From: Tetrastigma voinierianum
Taxonomy: Eukaryota; Streptophyta; Magnoliopsida; Vitales; Vitaceae
Assembly: GCA_016808115.1 (NCBI GenBank)
Contig: JAEQBH010004115.1
Coordinates: 248,001 to 312,000 of the forward strand
Reading direction: 5' to 3'
DNA length: 64,000 bases
Shown: piece by piece, positions 57,398 to 64,000 of the stretch
Position numbering within the stretch: the first letter of the stretch is position 1
Layout of the letters: the number at the start of each line of letters is the position of its first letter
Program-made: the position numbers and the translations under genes
Notes under the pieces: generated by a model
The model's database searches: none
Seen by the model: only the letters and a program-made list of their open reading frames with translations
What the model was told of the DNA's origin: nothing

Positions 57398-58650
57398 GAT
57401 ATTGTCCATGATCTGTGTTGAGCCTTGAACCATAGTGGGCTCAATCTCTTCCTTATCTTCTGCGCTCTCTTCAAATTCAGATTCTTCATGCTATGGTGTC
57501 CCTTGGATTTTGTTGATCTTTATGCAGCTCATCTTTCTTTACAGTTATCCAATAGGTGGATCAATTTTTTCTTCTAGATGGGTGAATGGGACTCCCTCCT
57601 TCTTACATAATTCAAATTCTCCAACATAAAATTTACTGTCTTCCATGATGGCATAGAGGTAGATAGCACACTTTTTGTTCACCTTCGATGTGTTGTAACT
57701 TGGAATAATTTTTGCTGCAATGAAGTGGTTCCACATCTTCCCTGAATAAGATAAACTCTTTGATGGGAAGAAGACAACTTGGCCATTTGGATTGCGCCTC
57801 ACTTATACCTGTATCACGTTAATCACTCAAGGATCACATCATAGTTAGGGTTATTGCAAAGAGACTTGAATTTTTCATAATTCTCCTCCTGCATCTTGTA
57901 ATGCTCTTGATCACCTTCCTATCAAAAGGCACCCACTAATCTCTGACAAAAACTTTCCCATCTTGCTTCCCACATAGGTTTGCATAGAATTCATGAACTA
58001 CGTGAGTTACTTCAGCCTCAAGATTCTTGCAGAGTTCAGTCTACCCTTTGATTAGAACCTATCTTCTAAGCATACCATTTTTCTTGGAAAAACCTCTTTC
58101 TTTTATGAACTTTAATTTTTCTAGTTTGTCATACCTCTTAGATGCTTCTTTGCTGATGAACTTGGAAGAGTAAAAGTTGCTAGAAGAGGAGGAGCCATCA
58201 TTCTATCTTACGAGGTCTCTTTTTGGGTGCATGCTTTAACAAGAGAAACTCACCCAAGGAGGACAATTCATTCTTCAAAACAATCTTGAATATGTGCAGT
58301 GAAGAATTATACCAGGGTTTGGAGACTCTTTTTGCAACTGCTTGGAAGAATGCTAACAAATATAGGCACTTTGAAGCTTGTAGGCAAATTTGGGGCATTT
58401 TATCAAACAATTGGTGTGCAACTTTAAAACCGTTGTTGTATAGAGCACCAAGCTTGTGAAAGTCACCAAACTACAAACAAGAGAGCTATTTCTCTTCCAA
58501 GGTACCCAAACCACAAAAAGAAATCCACTCTTCTTATTCACGGTTGGTGGGTTAGAAGTTTGGGATGGGTGGGTTAGAAGTTTGGGATGGATGGGTTTGA
58601 AATAAAGGAAAGAGGTTGGGGAGGTCAAGATTGGAAGGAGTGGAAATGGT
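57398..58650 (-). pseudogene. Third ORF (post-pol) of element D, main part
   Basis: On the - strand: SKFISKEASKRYDKLEKLKF and IKERGFSKKNG (about 58080-58180), VVHEFYANLCGKQDGKVFVR with WVPFDRKVI (about 57900-58010), FFPSKSLSYSGKMWNHFIAA and KVNKKCAIYLYAIMEDSKFY with VGEFELCKKEGVPFTHLEEK (57545-57802). These match the domain in elements A and B (EFY-NL, WVP, YAIM/YAII, LC-K-GV). Several stops are present. The interval 58211-58650 upstream is not recognisable as coding. Confidence 0.75.
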
Positions 58651-60738
58651 TGTGACACCCCAGACCCGCCACCCACGTGCGATGTAGGGCGAGGGTGTCA
58701 CTTTTTATTTTACCTGTACACTATAACTTGTTCATTCATACACTAATAAACATGTATCTTAAGATATATTCTGTAGTGGCGGAATTTCAAAATATATTCA
58801 AGATCCACAAATGGGAGTGTTCGACTTATACAAAAACTTTACATTTGTTTACAAACAACAAAAGAACTATTACACATACAAAATAGACTAAAAGTCTTAC
58901 GTGGGCATCTAACTATGTGTTGACCTTGGAGGCTGAGTAAGTTGTTCGGCCTTCTTGCCTGCTTCGTACCTACAGGATGAGAAAACCCGTGCTAAGCTTT
59001 GCAGTGAGAATAAACTCATAGGCTTGCTGACCACTAACACGGATCATCACTTCTATACATGCATACATCTAACATATCATATCATTAAAACATGTTTATA
59101 CATATCTCGCCTATTTACCATCGCTATCATGCTCGATCCTTCACGTTCACTCTACATTTCATATGTCGCTATTCGAGTCATTTGTTTTTATGTTTCATGC
59201 TATAAACCTTAGAAGTGAGATAAAACTAAGAACGAAGCCCATTGTACTCCTTTATGCAACGTGCTACATAAGAGCGAGAAGGCGTTATTTATCATTATAA
59301 GGAGACAATGACCATCTATATGGGCGAAGGCGTTATTATCATTATGAGGAGACAATGACCATCTATGGGCGAGAAGCGTTGTTATCATTATGCGAGACAA
59401 TGACCATAGGGCAGAAAGCGTGTGTATTGAACAGGCCCGGCGATCGGTATCTTTTGTAGACTTTTGTTTTCTAACAGGCGCATGCTTTTTGTCATCCATC
59501 TACCGGCAGAGCAATCTTATTTATGATTTATCCCATATCTCGCTATTCCCGAAGGCAGTGGCCCGTCGCCGTATCATATGCGTATTTGGTAAACTATTAA
59601 ATATCTTTGCATTTTCATGCATTATATGCATGAATAACTATGGTTACATATATCTTATAAACTATTTATCATTATATTTCCTCAAACTATATGAATGAAT
59701 TCTAGACACAGGAGCTTCCATAGAGTATCTAGAACGTCGAAACGAGTTCGAACGAAGATATTATGGCTGGTTAGTTGGAAGGCACCATGTGAGCTACAAG
59801 TAAACCAGCAAGGCCTATTGTTCGTTTCTGGACCTAATATGGTTTAATATCATTAAGCTATATGGATGGATTCTAGACTCAAGGGCTTTCATAGAGTCTA
59901 AATTTATCCCAACTGGTCGAGACGAAGAAATTATGACAATTTCATATGGGTTTTGAGAAATTTTGATGTCTCACTAAAACCGATATTTTATGTAAAATAT
60001 TCTTCAATTGAGGATTACAATTAACCAATACGAGTCAACTTGCTTGTGAGCAATTAAAAAACACATATAGGGGAGAGACTTATGGTTTCTTGGCCCATCC
60101 TACACCACAATTAATGGGTTAGGAGAGTTTCGTAAGTCTAAAAATTTGGGGGTCATACTTAATTTCCATACAACCCCAAATCAACCACAAAACCAAACCA
60201 AAACAACTCTAAATCTAGTCTAAAACTTCCAAACACCACCAATAGGGTTCTTTTAGACCTAAATTCATAAAAAAAAATGGGTTTAAGGTTTGATTTTTCC
60301 ATACCAAATCCTAGTTTCCATACAAAATCCTAGTTTCCATACCTTTCTTAGCTTCTTATTCTTCTTCTTCTTCTTCTCTTCTCTTCTTCTTCTCCCTCTC
60401 TCTACGTTTTGCTCTCCTTCTTAGACCAAAAATATATATTTTTGGTCTTATCCCCTTTTTATATTTAATTTTTCCCTTTTATTACACTTAAGTCCTCCAT
60501 CTCTCTATTATTTACACTACAACTTCCCATTATTCCACTTTGGCATATAATCTTATTATCTTATGACTTTTATATCATGTTTTGACAAATTTCACTTTTA
60601 CCCTTGTAGCTTGTACAAATTCCGGGTTTCGAAATTTTCTCACTTAGCAAAATAATAATTACGAGAAATTTCAAAATGCACTTATAATTTACCCTAATTA
60701 TGTTTAAAAACGACTAGGGTATATTTTGGGGTGTTACA
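58651..60738 (-). mobile_element. Solo LTR F (- orientation) upstream of the third ORF of element D
   Basis: 2088 bp. Read on the - strand it runs from TGTAACACCCCAAAATATAC to GGGGTGTCACA. Same family as 54497-57397 but opposite. Flanks ATGGT (58646-58650) and ATAGG (60739-60743) are at best a weak duplication. It carries a CTTCTTCTTC run at 60357-60395 and no coding region. Confidence 0.8.
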
Positions 60739-61140
60739 ATAGGGGTTAGGGTTTTGGGTAGGGGAGAGTGTACGAGTTGTGCAAGGAGGAGGAGGAAAAG
60801 TGAAAAGTTGGGTTCCAAAAAGTAAAAAATTTAAACTTTAAAATCTTTAAAAAGGGGCATGTGCGTGATGGGCATCACGCAGTAGCATGATGAATATCAC
60901 ATATTCTGCCTTTTTTCTTTGTTTTTCACACCTCTTTTGAAATCTTCACACTATAGCGTGAAATTGCCTAAGGTTTAACAATGCTATACTCACTGGCCAC
61001 TGTATCCATCCTTTAAGTTTGACGTTGCCGCATGACATTTCACGGTGCATCTTGGAATGGCCTATGATCATACAATAAGCAGCAATAATTTCACACCTCA
61101 ACATGTGATTTCCACGTTGCAGCATGGATTTGCTTGAACC
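60739..61140 (-). promoter_or_regulatory. Internal palindrome cluster of element D, between pol and the third ORF
   Basis: Units of the LTR type recur: CACGCAGTAGCATG at 60876 with a GTGCGTG half 22 bp before it, CACACTATAGCGTG near 60947, and CATGTG/CACGTTGCAGCATG pairs at 61093-61126. Spacing is less regular than in the LTR array. The position corresponds to 11059-11217 in element A and 31577-31696 in element B. Confidence 0.65.
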
Positions 61141-61387
61141 TCAACAGTAAATAATCTTCAAATTACTATACCACAACACTTAGAATATTTTTCCATCTTT
61201 TGCCTTCCAACATCCATATACATCTTGATTTCCACAATTTTGGCCTTAGAATCGTCTTAAGGATCATGGCAACCTACAATTCAAGAACAAAAACATACCA
61301 AACAAGATCAAACTGAAGTGATAAGAACAAACAAAGAAATGAAGAATCAAATAAACAAAAAATGAAAAGGGTGAAGAAAACATCACC
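61141..61387 (-). other. Spacer between pol and internal cluster, element D
   Basis: No gene recognised; AT-rich. Confidence 0.5.
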
Positions 61388-61420
61388 AAGATTGGGTTGC
61401 CTCCTAAGAAGCGCTTTGTT
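61388..61420 (-). other. Conserved post-pol block, element D copy
   Basis: On the - strand GCGCTTCTTAGGAGGCAACC, then CAATCTTGG. It matches the block after integrase in element A at 10436. Confidence 0.7.
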
Positions 61421-61559
61421 TAACATCATTAGCTTGACTTCCTTGCATCTCAATGGCATTATGCACGAATAACAAACTCCCAACACAATATTTCAACACA
61501 CAAGCTTCAATGTAACTCCACTATGGTGAGCAAAGAAGAGTGATGTTTGTTTGTGTTGA

Positions 61560-62440
61560 AATCACCTCTATAATATGGTTTCAACCTTTGCCCATTAACC
61601 TTGAATGTTGTTTTCTTTGGATGCCTGATTTCAAATGCCCCATGAGGACAGACTTGAGATATCGTGAATGGCCTAGATCATCGAGATTTGAGTTTCTCGA
61701 GGAATAACCTTAGCCTTGAATTGAATAGAAGAGCTTGTTATCCAACTTAAACTCACTTCGAACAATATGTTTTTCGTGCCATGTCTTAGCGTTCGCCTTG
61801 TAGAGTTTGGCATTCTCATAGGCTTCGTTTTGGAATTCTTCAAGTCCATTCAATTGTAATAATCACTTCTCCCTCAGTGCTTTCAAATCCATGTTAAGTT
61901 GTCTCGTGGCCCAATAAGCTTCGTGTTCGAGCTCAACCAAAAGGTGACACGCCTTACCAAAGACAAGTCTATAAGGAGACATCCCTATCGGTGTCTTGAA
62001 AGTCGTTCGGTACACCCAAAGTGTATCATCAATTTTCATTGCCTAATCTTTTCGAGAAGAACTCAATCGTTTTCCTTTCAAGAATCTTTCTTCACTTCTA
62101 TCTGGAGATTTCAGTCATCATCATTTGAGGGAAGTGATATGTTAAAGCGATTCCCATGTTTGACTCAGATTTCAACAAAAACAAATTTCAACCTGTTTAT
62201 TGCAAAAGTGGATTCCCTAATCACTTATGATGGCTCGAGGGGTCCCATTGCGCGTGAAGATGTTTTTCTTTAGAAACTTCAATACCACCTTCGCATCATT
62301 TGTAGGAGTTGTAATGACATCGACCCACTTGGAAAAATAATCTACCGCCAACAATATGTATTGATTATTGTAAGATGAGGGAAATGGCCCCATGAAATCA
62401 ACCCCATATGTCAAAGAGTTCAACCTCCAAGATAGAGTTC
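61560..62440 (-). pseudogene. Integrase of element D
   Basis: GVDFMGPFPSSYNNQYILLA with VDYFSKWVDVITTPTNDAKV and TRNGTPRAIISD (62217-62423). The second Asp (IISD) is kept, followed by a stop and GIHFCNK. The region with the catalytic Glu is not readable. The C-terminus is clear in another frame: DTLWVYRTTFKTPIGMSPYR with LVFGKACHLLVELEHEAYWA (about 61900-62035) and EAYENAKLYKANAKTWHEKH. The DNA-binding tail ends near 61570. Confidence 0.85.
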
Positions 62441-62547
62441 AAGGGCATCTCATTTCTCATTGATATGCTTCCTGTCTTTTGGTACCTATCACATGCCATT
62501 ACAAATATATGCGCATCCTTGAACAAGTTGAACTAGTAGAAACCACA

Positions 62548-63200
62548 CTACAACACTTTTGCGGTTGTTTTACTTCCTCCAAAGTGACCTCCACTCTCCA
62601 AAGAATGATAATGATGAAGAATGGCTTGCATCTCATCTGTGGGAACACATCTTCTAATTAATTGATCAACACAATGCTTATACAACACCGGATTTTCCGA
62701 ATAAAAATGTTTCACGGTTGAGAAGAACCTTTTCTTTTGCTGGGAACACCAATATGAAGGTAGGACTCCGGCGGCGAGATAATTAACGATGTCGGTAAAC
62801 CAGGGAGTTGATTCAACATGAGAGATAGATAAGAGTTGTTCATTGGAGAGCACTTATTGGATTTAACTTTTAAAGCACATCACACCCAAAGAATCCTAGT
62901 CTATGGTGATCAACAGCCATAAGGTTTTCAGTACCTTTTTTATCTATAACTTCCAAATTGAACTCTTGAAGAAGTAGGACCCAATGGATAAGTCTTGGCT
63001 TTGCATCCTTCTTAGCCATAAGATATTTTATCACCAAGTGATTAGTATAGACATCCACCTTGTTCCTAATCAAATAGGGACAAAATTTGTCAATGGCAAA
63101 ACATACGGAGCAACCTCATATTTTCAGCCAGAGTTCTGTTAATTAGTTTGGTGTCATTAAGGGTTTTACGTGATAGTAGATATGGAACACCTTGTTTCTT
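62548..63200 (-). pseudogene. RNase H and integrase zinc region of element D
   Basis: RNase H: VDVYTNHLVIKYLMAKKDAK with PRLIHWVLLLQEFNLEVIDK (62870-63073). Then HVESTPWFTDIVNYLAAGVL, CVDQLIRRCVPTDEMQAILH and HYHSLESGGHFGGSKTTAKV (62548-62853), which carries the first two His of the HHCC zinc motif. The CxxC half lies in 62440-62547 and is poorly readable. Confidence 0.82.
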
Positions 63201-63318
63201 CTTATTCCAAAACCGCTCCACGACATAATCACTTGCATCACACATCACCTAAATGCAATTCCCAATCTAAAGTTACCACAAATAGCGTTGAAATGAGTTT
63301 TCTTGAGCAGAAGAATGT

Positions 63319-64000
63319 TCACATGCAATCTTCATTGAAATTGAAAGGAGCTCCTTGGATAAGAAGGTTCGAAAGAGGTTTAGAAATCTTGGAAAAATCT
63401 TTAATGAACCTCTTATAGAACCCGACATGTTCCAAAAATCTTTTGATTCCTTTAACTAAAGTTTGAGGGGGGAGTTTCTCAATAGTCTCAATCTTTGCCT
63501 TGTCAACTTCAATGCCCTTCTTTAAAACCATTTGTCCCAGTACAATGCCTTCTTTCACCATAAAGTGGCATTTCTCCCAATTTAGCACCAAATTTGTCTT
63601 TCCACATCTAACCAATATGGATTCCAAGTTTGCAAGACAATCATGAAATGAAGTACCCTCCACAAAGAAGTCATCCATGAACACTTCAATTGTCCTTTCT
63701 ACCATGTCTGAAAATAAGGCCACATGCACCTTTAAAACGTGCCTAAAGCATTCCATAACCCGAATGGCATCCTTTGAAATGTAAAAGCATCATAAGGGCA
63801 AGTGAAGGTGGTTTTTTCTTGATCCTCAAGAGCGATAGCAATCTGGCTGTAACCTAAATACCCATCAAGGAAACAATATAATTCATGGCCCTCTAATCGA
63901 TTCAACATTTGATCAATAAATGGTAAGGGGAAGTGATCCTTCTTAGTAGCCTTGTTCAACTTTCTATAGTTAATGCATATACGCCATCCGCTCACTGTTC
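63319..64000 (-). pseudogene. Reverse transcriptase of element D (runs off the right edge)
   Basis: RICINYRKLNKATKKDHFPL, PFIDQMLNRLEGHELYCFLD, GYLGYSQIAIALEDQEKTTF and QRMPFGLWNALGTF (63732-63995), then after a frameshift near 63745 the active-site segment VERTIEVFMDDFFVEG and NWEKCHFMVKEGIVLGQMVL with FLEHVGFYKRFIKDFSKISK (63319-63756). FMDD is the normal YxDD variant of this group. Apart from one frameshift this is the best preserved pol piece in the window. Confidence 0.9.

Larger units (their letters stand above)
51886..64000 (-). mobile_element. Element D: Athila-like retrotransposon, 5' part beyond the window
   Basis: Order on the - strand, right to left: RT (cut by the window edge), RNase H, integrase, conserved post-pol block, palindrome cluster, third ORF, 3' non-coding tract, polypurine tract, 3' LTR. 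Protein motifs match element A (FMDD box, GVDFMGPFPSSYNN, VYRTTFKTPIGMSPYRLVFG). Two solo LTRs of another family interrupt it at 54497-57397 and 58651-60738. Removing them leaves about 7.1 kb. The 5' LTR, gag and protease should lie to the right of 64000. Confidence 0.87.

Noticed and set aside
58353..58676. Proline-rich 107-residue ORF on the - strand
   Set aside because: It starts within solo LTR F and crosses its border into element D, so it cannot be an old gene; composition is low-complexity.
54497..60738. Reading E and F as the two LTRs of one element
   Set aside because: They are in opposite orientation and the sequence between them is the third ORF of element D, not coding sequence of their own family.

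Overview
The window looks like nuclear DNA of a eudicot plant. It is AT-rich, densely filled with LTR retrotransposons, and holds the remains of a TIR-NBS-LRR (TNL) disease-resistance gene, a class lost from grasses. I see no rRNA, tRNA, CRISPR or bacterial-type operon, and no protein-coding gene that looks intact.

Layout from left to right. (1) 173-17188: element A, an Athila-like Ty3/gypsy element on the + strand. It has two 2268-bp LTRs, a target duplication ATGTG, broken gag-pol and a third ORF after pol, and a second LTR-like insertion (about 3297-6068) lies in its gag. (2) About 17194-21470: a decayed Ty1/copia element (+) with gag joined directly to integrase, then RT, RNase H and one 3' LTR. 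(3) 21656-51255: a TNL pseudogene (+). Its TIR exon is 21656-22138 and its NB-ARC, LRR and C-terminal exons are 48043-51255. Intron 1 is swollen by 24.6 kb of nested retrotransposons. (4) Inside that intron, 22985-47609: element C, a Tekay/Del-like chromovirus (- strand) with an initiator-Met primer site and a chromodomain-like C-terminus. (5) Inside the 3' LTR of C, 25064-38238: element B, a second Athila-like element (+), flanked by the duplicated target GAATC and lacking RNase H and integrase. (6) 51886-64000: element D, a third Athila-like element (- strand), running off the right edge and interrupted by two solo LTRs of one family in opposite orientation (54497-57397 and 58651-60738), the first with a 191-bp tandem array.

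The most unusual signal is in the three Athila-like elements. Each carries, in its LTR, a cluster of short CpG-containing palindromes repeated at about two helical turns. In A the site is TGTCGCGACA, in pairs exactly 20 bp apart. In B it is the same core, in pairs exactly 19 bp apart nested in units of about 48 bp. In D it is a different palindrome, CACGCT-NN-AGCGTG, in a 22-bp tandem. In A and B the cluster ends about 70 bp before a clear TATA box. Each element has a second cluster of its own motif type between pol and the third ORF, in A directly before another TATA box. This suggests a two-promoter design in which genomic RNA and third-ORF RNA share one regulatory input. Most variant sites differ from the palindrome by CpG to TpG/CpA changes, which suggests they were methylated.

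The nesting gives a relative history: TNL gene, then C into its intron, then B into C. LTR copies of B and C differ by clustered small indels, so some frame breaks there may be consensus errors in the assembly rather than true decay.
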